Source of the DNA: Monoplex corrugatus
Taxonomy: Eukaryota; Mollusca; Gastropoda; Littorinimorpha; Ranellidae
DNA length: 64,000 bases
Direction of reading: 5' to 3'
Assembly (NCBI GenBank): GCA_030674185.1
Contig: JAPXFY010000026.1
Span: forward strand, 58,612,465-58,676,464
Part shown: positions 12,101-26,122 of the stretch, piece after piece
Numbering within the stretch: the first letter of the stretch is position 1
Layout: each line of letters starts with the position of its first letter
Position numbers and translations under genes: made by a program
Notes under the pieces: generated by a model
What the model was told of the DNA's origin: nothing
Database searches by the model: none
Seen by the model: only the letters and a program-made list of their open reading frames with translations

Positions 12101-15100
12101 AAAGCACAGTATGTCAGTGCTGATGATTTTTCCCTGTAAATGTAACCTACCTGAAAAGGAGATTAGACCTGTCAGATTTCTCCTTCCATTTTGATGTGAA
12201 TGTATGTTTATGTCTGCCAGAGATAAACTTTCCAGATTTTGATTTTAGAAAGTCTTCGTTATTCCATAGCTACATGCATTTTGTTTGTAGCTAATTTCTG
12301 CTTATGATGGTATACTATATATTTCTTTTGCAGTGAAGAATTTTAGGGATAGTTCTGATGAAAATTTACTTCACTCTGTGTTATCATAATCCACTGTTCC
12401 AGTAGAATAACTTTTCTCTCAAAGTCTGCCACTTGCAGTATTATGCTTTGTGACACATTTTCCAACTTGTCATTACACTGTCATACTAATCTATATTTTA
12501 TACTGGTGTTGTATCAGCCTATCATTGGAATGGTCTTGGTTACATGTCAATGACATGTGTATCTATGTGTCTTATCTTCAAAAAAAATTGTCAAAACTTC
12601 AAAAGTTTTGTTTTGCAGCTTAGTCATATACTGAGCCATCCATTTTTGCATTTAGCAAGTTGCCTGAACTAGTCAAGGTCATTCTGCCTGAACTAGTCAA
12701 GGTCATTCTGCCTGAACTAGTCAAGGTCATTCTGCCTGAACTAGTCAAGGTCATTCTGCCTGAACTAGTCAAGGTCATTCTGCCTGAACTAGTCAAGGTC
12801 ATTCTGCCTGAACTAGTCAAGGTCATTCTGCCTGAACTAGTCAAGGTCATTCTGCCTGAACTAGTCAAGGTCATTCTGCCTGAACTAGTCAAGGTCATTC
12901 TAGGCTGGGACATGAACATACAGTAATTGTGTTGCTTCGTGTTTCAGACAGACATTGCCGGTGGAAATGCTGGGAGGAAAACCTTTATGCATGATGCAGT
13001 ACTACCAGATAATGTCTGCGTGTCGTGTGCCTGGCTTAAAGAAAGACACGCACGTAGTGTTCCCCACCACAGATCCTGACCCTCCGCCACATATCACCGT
13101 CATGTGTAATAACCATGTGAGTTTGAACACAACTTTTGAACTAGAAATAATAATAATAATAGTAATAATGATAATAATAGTAATAATAATAATGATGACG
13201 ATGATGATTATCCTGATGATTATCATAATAATGACCATCATCATCATAATAATGATAAAGATTTATATAGCACAACACCCCCAGACAGTGATAATAATGA
13301 TTGTCATAATAATAATCATCATCATCAACATTATAATAATGATAAAGATTTATATAGTATAACACCCCAGACAATAATAATAATGATTATCATAATAACA
13401 ATCATCATCATAGTCATGATAATAATAATAAAGATTTATATAGCGCAACACCCCAGAAAGCATGGACGTAAACACTTTGCACTTTCCAGAAAATGTTATG
13501 CATAAAAGAATAGGTCTACATTAAAACAATCACATGACATAAAGCAAGAAAAGAAAACAACAGTCTGGTAAGTGTACGATACAAGAACACACTTCTGTAT
13601 GAACATACAGGCATACACCCGCATGCAGATATGCAGATGCACACACACACACAGACATAGAAAAGTACATAGTTATGTGCGCATTCAGAGAAACACACAC
13701 AAACACCTATGCAGGGACTCAAGTTGGCGAACACACAAACACTAATGCAAGGCTTGCAGATTGATGAAAACGTACATCATCATCATCATCATCAAGTGCC
13801 TTGCCACATGGCGTTGGCGATCATGGCCCTCTGTATGTTTCTATCCCTTGTTGCTGCAAGCACATCTTCCACCCTCTTTGTCTTCAGCCACTGGAAGCGT
13901 ACATAGATAGTATTATTTCACTGAGCCAGTCCTGTGAGGTGTGTGTAGGCCATAGGGTGAAGAGGACACAGGTGGAAGATTGTCGTGTGCACAGGGTTGA
14001 TGTGTGCACATGTTTTTTGTGTCGTGTGCACAGGGTGATGTATGCACATGTTTTTTGTGTCGTGTGCATGGGGTGATGTGTGCACATGTTTTTGTGTCGT
14101 GTGCGGAAGGAATTTTTGTGTGTGCATGTGTGGTATGATGTAGAGTTTTGAAAACAGCTCACTCAAGTTGGTGACTTGGGTAGAATGGGTTTGTTGTTCA
14201 CTTCACCTTGAGGGCAAGAACTGTTTCTATTTCTTCAATCATTGGAACTCAGTTCTGCCTCACATACATGTAAAGTTTGACGCGATTCTAGTCAGTTTAT
14301 ATTCTATTTAATGTACAAGCATGACAAAGATACTCATGCTAGCTTTTCATCTGTGGATAGGTAGGGGGTGGGAAGAATATGTATTATGTCAGTTTGTGGA
14401 GGTAGGGGGTGGGAAGAATGTATTATGTCAGTTTGTGGAGGTAGGGGGTGGGAAGAATGTATTATGTCAGTTTGTGGAGGTAGGGGGTGGGAAGAATGTA
14501 TTATGTCAGTTTGTGGAGGTAGGGGGTGGGAAGAGTATGTATTATGTCAGTTTGTGGAGGTAGGCGGTGGGAAGAATGTATTATGTCAGTTTGTGGAGGT
14601 AGGGGGTGGGAAGAATGTATTATGTCAGTTTGTGGAGGTAGGGGGTGGGAAGAATATGTATTATGTCAGTTTGTGGAGGTAGGGGGTGGGAAGAATGTAT
14701 TATGTCAGTTTGTGGAGGTAGGGGGTGGGAAGAATGTATTATGTCAGTTTGTGGAGGTAGGGGGTGGGAAGAATGTATTATGTCAGTTTGTGGAGGTAGG
14801 GGGTGGGAAGAAAATGTATTATGTCAGTTTGTGGAGGTAGGGGGTGGGAAGAATGTATTATGTCTGTTTGTGGAGGTAGGGGGTGGGAAGAATGTATTAT
14901 GTCAGTTTGTGGAGGTAGGGGGTGGGAAGAAAATGTATTATGTCAGTTTGTGGAGGTAGGGGGTGGGAAGAATATGTATTATGTCTGTTTGTGGAGGTAG
15001 GGGGTGGGAAGAATATGTATTATGTCAGTTTGTGGAGGTAGGGGGTGGGAAGAATGTATTATGTCAGTTTGTGGAGGTAGGGGGTGGGAAGAGTATGTAT

Positions 15101-17604
15101 TATGTCAGTTTGTGGAGGTAGGGGGTGGGAAGAATGTATTATGTCAGTTTGTGGAGGTAGGCGGTGGGAAGAATGTATTATGTCAGTTTGTGGAGGTAGG
15201 CGGTGGGAAGAATGTATTATGTCAGTTTGTGGAGGTAGGGGGTGGGAAGAATGTATTATGTCAGTTTGTGGAGGTAGGGGGTGGGAAGAATATGTATTAT
15301 GTCAGTTTGTGGAGGTAGGGGGTGGGAAGAATATGTATTATGTCAGTTTGTGGAGGTAGGCGGTGGGAAGAATATGTATTATGTCAGTTTGTGGAGGTAG
15401 GCGGTGGGAAGAAAATGTATTATGTCAGTTTGTGGAGGTAGGCGGTGGGAAGAATGTATTATGTCAGTTTGTGGAGGTAGGGGGTGGGAAGAATGTATTA
15501 TGTCTGTTTGTGGAGGTAGGGGGTGGGAAGAATGTATTATGTCAGTTTGTGGAGGTAGGGGGTGGGAAGAATATGTATTATGTCAGTTTGTGGAGGTAGG
15601 CGGTGGGAAGAATATGTATTATGTCAGTTTGTGGAGGTAGGCGGTGGGAAGAAAATGTATTATGTCAGTTTGTGGAGGTAGGCGGTGGGAAGAAAATGTA
15701 TTATGTCAGTTTGTGGAGGTAGGCGGTGGGAAGAAAATGTATTATGTCAGTTTGTGGAGGTAGGCGGTGGGAAGAAAATGTATTATGTCTGTTTGCGGAG
15801 GTAGGCGGTGGGAAGAAAATGTATTATGTCAGTTTGCGGAGTTGTGTTTCTTTCCAACTGTTTGTTGTGCACACTCATGCTGAAAACTACAGTTTTTGGA
15901 GGGGGGTGGCATCATTTTAGTATTCCTTCACTATATGCTGGGTATGGTGATCAACTGGGTAAACATTGGGGACACTGTGGGAAAGCCGTGGATTTGATCT
16001 GCAAAGACACCTAAGCTTGTTGGGTTAAGGGTGGAGATTTTTTCAATCTTTAATGTCAACATTTATGCAGATCTGCCACTGCCTGAATGCGTTCATGCGA
16101 ATATGCATGAAGAACATCAAATATGCACATTAATTATCCTACAAGTCATGCCATTGGATGGCTGAAAACATGAAAATACCCAGCATGCACCTGTATCACA
16201 GACGAAGACTGCAGCAACACAGTGGAGTGTGGTCAACTGGCCTAACAGCTTGAGTTCTTTGTGCTCTAGGAAGTCTGATTATGTGTAATACGCAGTGAGT
16301 CCAAATGAACTTGGGACATAGCGCTATACCGCAATGATTTACTGTAAATGTGAGTTTGTATCTGGTAGCTAAATGTCTGAATCCATCATGCTTCATATTT
16401 TTGAGAATGAGACCCATTTGGGCTGTCCACTACAGGTTTCTTTTTTTCCTTTTCTTTTAACCACCAAACAGATCAGGTGACTCAAGATTGTACTTAACCC
16501 TTTCACTCCCGAACCCTGTCCACCAACATCCTGCATTGCCAGTCACGCTTGCAAAGCAAAAACTTAACCCTTTGATTCCCTCATCCTATCCACCAGCTTC
16601 CTGCAGGAAGCTGTGCAGGAAGCTGGTGGATAGGATGAGGGAATCAAAGGGTTAAGTTTTTGCAGTTGGTGGATAGGGTTAGGGAGTCAAAGGGTTGTTT
16701 TTGCGGTTGATGGATAGGGTGAGGGAGTCAAAGGGTTAAGTTTTTGCAGTTGGTGGATAGGGTTAGGGAGTCAAAGGGTTAAGTTTTTGCGGTTGGTGGA
16801 CAGGGTGAGGGAATCAAAGGGTTAAGTTTTTGCAGTTGGTGGATAGGGTTAGGGAGTCAAAGGGTTAAGTTTTTGCGGTTGGTGGATAGGGTGAGGGAGT
16901 CAAAGGGTTAAGTTTTTGCAGTTGGTGGATAGGGTTAGGGAGTCAAAGGGTTAAGTTTTTGCGGTTGGTGGATAGGGTGAGGGAGTCAAAGGGTTAAGTT
17001 TTTGCAGTTGGTGGATAGGGTGCGGGAATCAAAGGGTTGATTACCTTCTGGTAGATTATAGATGTGGCAGACATGGAAAAATTGATCAAACATTGTTTTG
17101 TGTCATTGTCTTTACCAACAGAAAAATAAAGAAAGATAATTTTAATCAGACATTAGTCCTGATAGGGGGGGGAGGGGGGTATCACAGTCGGACATTTTAA
17201 ATTTCATTGGGACTCTGTCCTGAGACCAGTAACGAGAGGCATCGTTGCTTCTCTTTCTGACATGTTTCAGATCTTCTCGCTGGACGTGTATGGGAGTAAA
17301 GGGAGGCCACTCACCATTGAACAACTGTACAGACAGCTAAAAGTGATAACCAAGCAATCTCAGAACGTGGCGCCACCTGTGGGTTTGTTGACCTGTCTCG
17401 ACAGAGACACCTGGGCTGATGTTCACACAGATCTCATGAAAGGTGTGTAACTGTTTTTTTCTGAAAGAGTGTGTTCTTTGATGATTGTTTAGCCATGCGC
17501 CTAAGGTATGTTTTATGTTCTGAATCAAACCCCAGTTCATATATAAAAACGTAAATTTTGGAAATAAACGATCATACAGATTTGTTTATTTATGTACACA
17601 CACA

Positions 17605-17691
<87 letters not shown>

Positions 17692-17699
17692 ACACCACA

Positions 17700-17737
<38 letters not shown>

Positions 17738-18963
17738 CTAATATCACTTATAGTGAAAAGACGTTAAATCAAGCAACGAACGAACACTTACACACACACT
17801 CTCTCTCTCTCTGTCTCCTTCTCCCCCTCTCTCTCTCTCTCACACACACATACACACACACACCCCTCTCTCTCTCTCTCTCTCACACACACAAAAGACA
17901 TGTACACATGCACACACACATTCACACACACACACACACTCTCTCTCTCTCTCTCTCTCTCTGTGTTTCTCTCTCTCTGTCTCTTTTTCACACATGTGCC
18001 ACACACACACACACACACACCACACACACACGCACACGCACACGCACATTCAGACATACACACACACAAACACGCACACATACACACACACAGAGTATAC
18101 ATATATTTATACACACACAAACAATGACATCTGTGCTTGTTGGCATCGTGGGGTCAGCTCTGAAGAGAATGTGATTCATGTAGGCCCTCCCACAACACAG
18201 TAGACATGTCACTATGGTCATATTTCAGACACCTGTCACTATGGTCAGACACCTGTCACTATGGTCAGACACCTGTCACTATGGTCAGACACCTGTCACT
18301 ATGGTCAGACATCTGTCACTGTGGTCATATTTCAGACACCTGTCACTATTATCAGACACCTGTCACTGTGGTCAGACACCTGTTACTGTGGTCAGACACC
18401 AGTCACTATGGTCAGACACCTGTCACTATGGTCAGACACCTGTTACTGTGGTCAGACACCTGTCACTATGGTCATGTTTCAGACAAGAAGAACAAGGCGG
18501 CCATGAGGGAAATAGAGCGCAGTATCTTCACGCTGTGTCTGGATCTGCCCAGTTCCCGTAGCAACTCACCACAACGGCGGTCGTCAGTTGTTGCCGAGAT
18601 GTTGCACGGGGGAGGGCCTCACAGGAATTCTGCCAATCGCTGGTTTGATAAAACTTTACAGGTGAGATTTTTTCCCTTCCGTAAAATGCAAGCATATGAT
18701 AAGAAAATTAAAACTTGTTCTTGTATAGGTTATTTTCCATCTTATTAGCTTCTTTGATTTTTTTCGCAGGTAGTGCTTACAGAATTTTCTGAGTTTCAGA
18801 GGAAAATAAACACCATGTCACCCACCCATCCACCCCAAAAGAAATGCAAATGGATTTTTCTTTACTATTCCATTTTTTTGCAATTTTTTTTACTGTCCCA
18901 TCTTTTTGCATTGTTTCTGTATCACCATTTTCATGCCACTCCTTTTAGCTCTCTCTAACACAC

Positions 18964-19017
<54 letters not shown>

Positions 19018-21274
19018 GTGCCCTGCCGCATGGCGTTGGCGATCATGGCTCTCCATATGCATCTGTCCCTTGTCGCTGCAAGTACATCTCCCACCCTCTC
19101 TGTCCTCAGCCACCCTGCAAGTCCATCCAATATTTTCTCCCTGGGTCTACCTGGTGCTCTCTTTCCCTCCAGCTTTCCTGTTGTGACCAGGTGCTCTAAT
19201 TCCCCTTTCCTCATAAAATGGCCTATGAATGTTGCTTGTCTTTTCCTAATCTTCCTTATCAGTGATCTTCTTGTGTCTGCCTCCATCAAGATTCTCGTTT
19301 GTTTTCTTTGCTGTTCATGGAACTCTCAACATTCTTGTCACAAACCGCATCTCGGCTGCCTCAGTCTTGTTGTAACACACCTCCACACCTTCTGAAGCTG
19401 ATATCACCATGTGATCAGGGCATGATACATCTCAGCCTCTAGAACAGTTTTTCACACTAAATCCAAAACAAGTGTGACTGCCTGCGTTCAAGCAAACAGG
19501 AACCAGAAAAAACATGAAAGAAGAATAAGAACACGTATTTAATACAACAAGACAAGACAGGTGCAAATTTTCGGCCAACTGGCCTTTGTCAAGTGTAAGG
19601 TCTTACACAAACTAACACCAGACACAAAAGTTAGGAGAAAAAGACTGAAACTTCCCTGCTGCTGGTCCAGTCTTTTTCTCCTAACTTTTGTATCTGGTGT
19701 TTGTTTGTTTGTAATCTTACACTTGACAAAGGCCAGCTGGCCGGAAATTTGCGCCTGTCTTGTCTGGTTGTACTAAATACGCGTTCTTATTCTTCTTTCG
19801 TGTTTTTGGACACTGCTATGATGATGCTAATGTGGACAATAGCGATGATGCTGTGAAGTTCCATGTTGGATTGAGACTGTGTGACTCGCTTATTTTCATG
19901 ATGTATTCTGGTATCAACCGGGCCCGAGAGATACAGACACCTGCAGTACTGGTCAAGATCTTTGAGAAAAACTTTCAAAGATATATCCACCAAGTGGATG
20001 AGATGTGACTGTTTGGTGCCAGTAGTTCCATGTTGGATTGAGACTGTGTGACTCGCTTATTTTCATGATGTACTTCTGGTATCAAGAATTTAAGAGAAGG
20101 TTGGGTTGCTTTATAATGAACTGCTTATCAGCTGTCTTGTTATTGTGTTTTCACAGTTTATCATCGGTGCCGATGGACCCTGTGGATTGAGTTACGAACA
20201 CACAACAGCTGAAGGACCTCCCATAGCTGCCATCATGGATCATGTCCTGGATTTTGTGTGAGTTGGATTATACTGTAATGAGATGCAGATGGTTTACGTC
20301 ATGACAGGCCCATGTCCCTGGTGACGGATGAGTATAAACATGTAAACTTGTGACAAGAAATCATGTAGGTGTAAATGATGCAGTTAATCACATTAGAAAT
20401 CAAAGACCATTTTCAAGACATAAGTTAACTACAGTATTGTAATCCAAAACAAGTACAACTGTCCGGTTTAAGCAAAAAGGAACCAGAATAAAAAAAAATA
20501 AAAGAATCAGAACTCATATTTGATACATCCAGACAAAACAGGTGCAAATTTTCAGCCAGCTGGACTTTGTCAAGGATGAAAGTAAGATCACAAACAAATA
20601 AACACCAAATACAAAAATCAGGAGGAAAAAGACTGAAACTTCCTTGCTGCTTCGTCCAGTGGGAGAAGAGTCCTTAAATACGTGTTCTGATTGTATCTTC
20701 ATGTTTTTTTCTGGTTACAGTATTGTAGTTGTTCTGATCTTGAATGCTTTATGTGTTCTTCTCTTCTTCTTCTTATGCAGGTTACAGCTTCTGTGAGCAC
20801 ACTATATTTATGCATATAAATCCACACAAACCTTTTTTTATATTTTTTTTTTAGGATCATTGCACTCACGTGCGTGCGTGTTTGTGCTTTTGCAGGTCTA
20901 TTTCAAAGCATGCTGTGTGTAAATATAAATGTGCACACGTATAATTGATATGCGCTGATATGAACATTCTGTGTGTATTCTTGATTCACATCCCTTTCTC
21001 TCCTTCATCCCTGTCCACCATCATCATGGAGAAAGCTGGTAGATGGGGTGAGGGAATGAAAGGAACGCGCATCATATATTTTATGTACGTGATGATGTGT
21101 GTACCAGAAAGGAGGAAAGGGAGAGCACCAGTCAGCAAGCCACGTCCACCACCACATCTCCACGTCACGTTCACTTCACCCTCACTCCTAAAGCTACAGC
21201 TGCCATACAGCGTGCTGGACTTGAACTGACAACGTGAGTGACTTGCCCTTTAGCATGTGTGTGTGTGTGTGTGT

Positions 21275-21348
<74 letters not shown>

Positions 21349-24300
21349 ATCACTTACTTGGATTTCACATTGCTTGTCAATGTTGAACCACATTATAGGG
21401 CATAATAAGATCATAGATTTTGGGGTTTTATTTTTATAAAGGATTCATCACACCCAGACAAGTCCACATGCTCTTCACCCAGATCTACCAGCAGTTAATT
21501 GGCAGACTCCTTTAACCTTTGTAAAACCCTGTACACTGGCAAGGTCTTGACACAGGGAAGGGGGAACAGAACCTGGACACACTGGCACCACCAGAATGAT
21601 TGGAGCATTAAGATGGCAGCAAACAGGAACCAGAAAAAACACGAAAAAAGAATAAGAACGCGTATTTAATACAACAAGACAAGACAGTCGCAAATTTTCG
21701 GCCAACTGGCCTTTGTCAAGTGTAAGATCACAAACAAACAAACACCAGATACAAAGATTAGGAGAAAAAGACTGAAACTTCCTTTCTCACACTGGACGAA
21801 GCAGCAGGGAAGTTTCAGTCTTTTTCTCCTAATTTTTGTATCTGGTGTTTGTTTGTTTGTGATCTTACGCTTGACAAAGGCCAGTTGGCCAAAAATTTGC
21901 GCCTGTCTTGTCTTTTTGTATTAAATACGCGTTCTGATTCTTTTTTCGTAATTTTTCTGGTTCCTGTTTGCTTGAACGCAGGCAGTCACACTTGTTATGG
22001 CAGCAAGAAGCCAAGTTTTATGTTGCAACGTGGGATTGAACTCAAGATACGAGATCATGAGTCCATGACTGTATTAAAAGAGTCAGCCAGTCCATGTAAA
22101 GCCAGCAGCCACCTGTCCATTCACCTGTATGTGTTTGATAAAGTCTTATGTACTTTTTCTTAGGATTGATAATCGGGTACATGTATTCAGTGCATTTTTG
22201 GCTCTAGGGAGGTGAGATATGCGGAAGCAGCTTTAGGTAATTTATGTCTGTTTTTATGTATGTTTTGGTGTCCTTAGGTATGTTTAAATTTGTGTTCAGG
22301 TGTGTTTTTTTAAATCTCTGTGCAATAAATTGGATGGAGTGGTCAACGCCGGTGGCATGTCCTTAGATTATGTGCGCGAATGTATTGACATGTGTACTTA
22401 ATTTTCTATTTTTTTCCCTGTTGGAGTTTTGTATGTTTTGAAGCAGTTATAGCCCTGATATGGCTCTACACAGTCGGCTGGGCTTTAAACAGCAATAACA
22501 ATAACAATGTATTTTATTTTTCAGGGTGGTAAAAAATCTTCAGATCACCGTCTTTACCTTTGATAAGTTTGGCAAAGATTTTATCAAACGTTGTCACCTC
22601 AGTCCTGATGCCTTCATCCAGATCACACTACAACTGACCTATTACAGGTAATGATTGAACTGACCTATTACAGGTAATGATTGAACTGACCTATTACAGG
22701 TAATGATTGATTGATTGATTGATTGACTGATTGATGGATGGGTGATTGGATGGTTGGATGTGGTTGGTTTGTTGGGTGGTCAGTTGCTTGGATGTTTAGA
22801 AAATTGTTTGGATGAATGGTTTATTGAGTAATTGACAAATTTACGAAAATTTAGGCTAGGTAAATTTAGGTTAGGTAAATTTAGGTTAGGTAAATTTAGG
22901 CTAGGTAAAATATAGGCTAGGTAGGTCCTCAGGACATGGCCAGCCCATGGGTTTATGTGCAGGCTTAAGGCTTGTGCCATGATCACCATACACATGGCAC
23001 TTGTGACATTAGTGCATATGGAATTCATTCCGAGGACGGAGATGTCATCTTGAGAAACTGAAACTGAAACTGAAATTGACAAATTAATACTAATGTGTAT
23101 GGCAAAGTGCTACATAGATCATAACATTTGATTGTGGCGGTATCAGTAATAACGGTCTGCTGGTGCAAATACAAATTTGGTATTTATAAGCGATGTGACG
23201 GACCAGTTCAACATGAAGACGATCTGCCATTCTGTATAATGCTGATTGGAACATGTACATTTTGCACACAGTAGAATTAGTGACAGATCGTTCCACTGAT
23301 TGATTTAACAGCAGAATGAATAAACGTGTTCACTGCCAAGGGGAATAATCCTGTTACTGCTTCAGTAAAAATGCCCTAGATTAACAAAAGTTTTGTTAAA
23401 AGTATGCAGAGTATACATATGTTTTTCCAAAAGTAAATTGAAAGAGCATTTTTTCGTACTCTGTTTCTCATTCTGCCCTCTACTCTCATTCTGTAACACT
23501 AGGAATCAGTTGCTGAATATCAGCATCAGCCATTCTCACAGTGTTTGAGACATCCTCTTCCAAATGTAAGGAATGTGTAGACATATAATCCTTTTCATGA
23601 AAAGTAGGATCATCAAGGATCCAAATCACTTCTGCTGAGAAGTTAGCGCATTTTTCTCTGTTCTTCATTTACGTGATGTTGGCTTTTTTGAGGATGATAT
23701 ACACAGATACACATATGGTTTACATAACAAAGATTATTCCAGTGATAGGCTGATAAAATACCAGTATGAAGTATAAACTAAGTAAAACATAGTGTAGGTA
23801 GGACCTCAGGACCTGGCCAGCTCATGGGTTTATGTGCAGGTTTAAGGCTTGTGCCATGATCACCATACACATGGCACCTGTGATATTAGTGCATATGGAA
23901 TTCGTTCCGAGCGCGGAGAAACTGAAACTGAAACTGGCTTTATCATTTTGTTGTTTGCTCATGTGGTTCCTTGATTCATCAGCAGTTGGTTAACATTTTG
24001 TGTAATGGACAACATTATATATCAAATTAGACCTTAATCATGTTTATTCATGACAAAGGTTCTCGTCTACTGCATCGGCCAACATTTGTGATGTTATATC
24101 TATTTTTTGCTGAGGGAAGCTTTCAGAAAGTTCCCTGACGAGATACCCATCAAGTGGAAACTGTGGCCACATATTATGGACATACACGTCATGTAGGCAG
24201 ACAACAGGTCAGTTTAAAGACACATTGTTTATCAGGTTGTTTAAGAATTACACAGATCTGTTGACTCAGCACTCTGTACTGGTTTTCAGACTGTACAAAC

Positions 24301-24668
24301 GACCATGTGCAACATACGAAACGGCCTCGTTGCGAAGATTCCAACTTGGACGAACGGACACCATTCGATCCTGCTCCGTCAGCTCATACGCTTTTTGCCA
24401 GGGAATGGAAAACGACACCGTCACTGACGCTGCCAGGATCACTCTTCTTCGCCAGGCGGTCAAAGCCCATCGAAAGTATACAGATGAGGTGTTTCTAGTA
24501 TGGAATGATTAAGCTACAAATTTATTTGTTCCACAAATCCCCAACTGCTGACCTTTCACAGGTCACACACACACACACGCACGCACACACATGCACATGC
24601 ACGTGCCCGCACACACACACACAACACACAGTACACACACAGATTTACACACACATACGTGAGCGCAG

Positions 24669-24754
<86 letters not shown>

Positions 24755-24853
24755 ACACACACATTTACGGGCATGCATGCGTGCATGCACACACACACAC
24801 ATTTACACACACACACACATGTGCGCGCACACACATACATATACACACTCATA

Positions 24854-24936
<83 letters not shown>

Positions 24937-25428
24937 CTCCACTTGATTAAAGGTACACTTGCAACGTATGGCTTCTATACTTTTAAACATACACTTGCAA
25001 TGCATGCCTTCCTTACTTTTAACCTTTTCGCGACGATCCGGCCGCCGGGAGCCAGTGCCGAAAAAGTTCCTTCCTGACGCATCGCATCCCCAGTGCCGGT
25101 AAGGTGTCTGTTCCTCACAGACGCACCGGCCATATAGCGCCGGTTAAGTTTTGAAAAATGCTGGCAGCTTTCACTGTAAAATATATCGGGAACAACTACC
25201 AGTACTGTTTAGCAAAAGGTTTTAGCAAAGGGACAGAGTCTGTTTAGTTGGCGTAGCTTTACACTTGATGCTTTGACTGATAACGGAATAAAGTGACCCC
25301 CCTGACCAGGAAATTCCAATGCCATGTGTTAGGTCTTTAGGTCTGCACTATCTTCCTTGATAAACTGTCTGCTAGGTACCAGGCATGGGAATTCACAAGT
25401 TATTATAAAATTTACCATCTGAGTTGAC

Positions 25429-25508
<80 letters not shown>

Positions 25509-25932
25509 ACTCTCTCTCTCACTCACTCTCTCGCTCTTTCTCGCTCACTTACTGTGTGTGTGTGTAGAGAGGAGAGAGAGAGGGAAAGAGAAAGAGAGAT
25601 AGAGAGAGGTTACAGAGGTTCCTTTAGACTTTAGTACAGCACAGTACAGTTACTGCTGGGACGTGAGCATGCATCTGGGTTATAATCTGTGACCTACGTT
25701 GCTCTTGTTGTAGCGGTGCGTACAAGTGTTGGAAGGTCTTATTTATTTATGCGTGATGTGACAGGCCATCTCTGGTAAAGGGGTCGATCGCCACCTGTTG
25801 GGGCTGAAGCTGGCCGCCATTGAGAGTGGTCGTCACATTCCTGATATACACCGTGATGCTGCCTTCACTGAGAGCACTTATTTCAGACTGTCCACAAGCC
25901 AGGTAAGTAAATGGCGTGTGTGTGTTGTGTGT

Positions 25933-25989
<57 letters not shown>

Positions 25990-26008
25990 TGGTGTGTGTA
26001 TGTGGTGT

Positions 26009-26083
<75 letters not shown>

Positions 26084-26084
26084 T

Positions 26085-26122
<38 letters not shown>

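Noticed and set aside
13147..13450. Functional element at the repeated TTTATATAGCGCAAC motif
   Set aside because: Better explained as successive SINE-like tails or duplications in an AAT/GAT microsatellite.
22845..22925. Interstitial telomere repeat (TTAGG-like)
   Set aside because: The TTAGG cores are spaced at 14-15 bases within TAAATTTAGG units, not a 5- or 6-base tandem.
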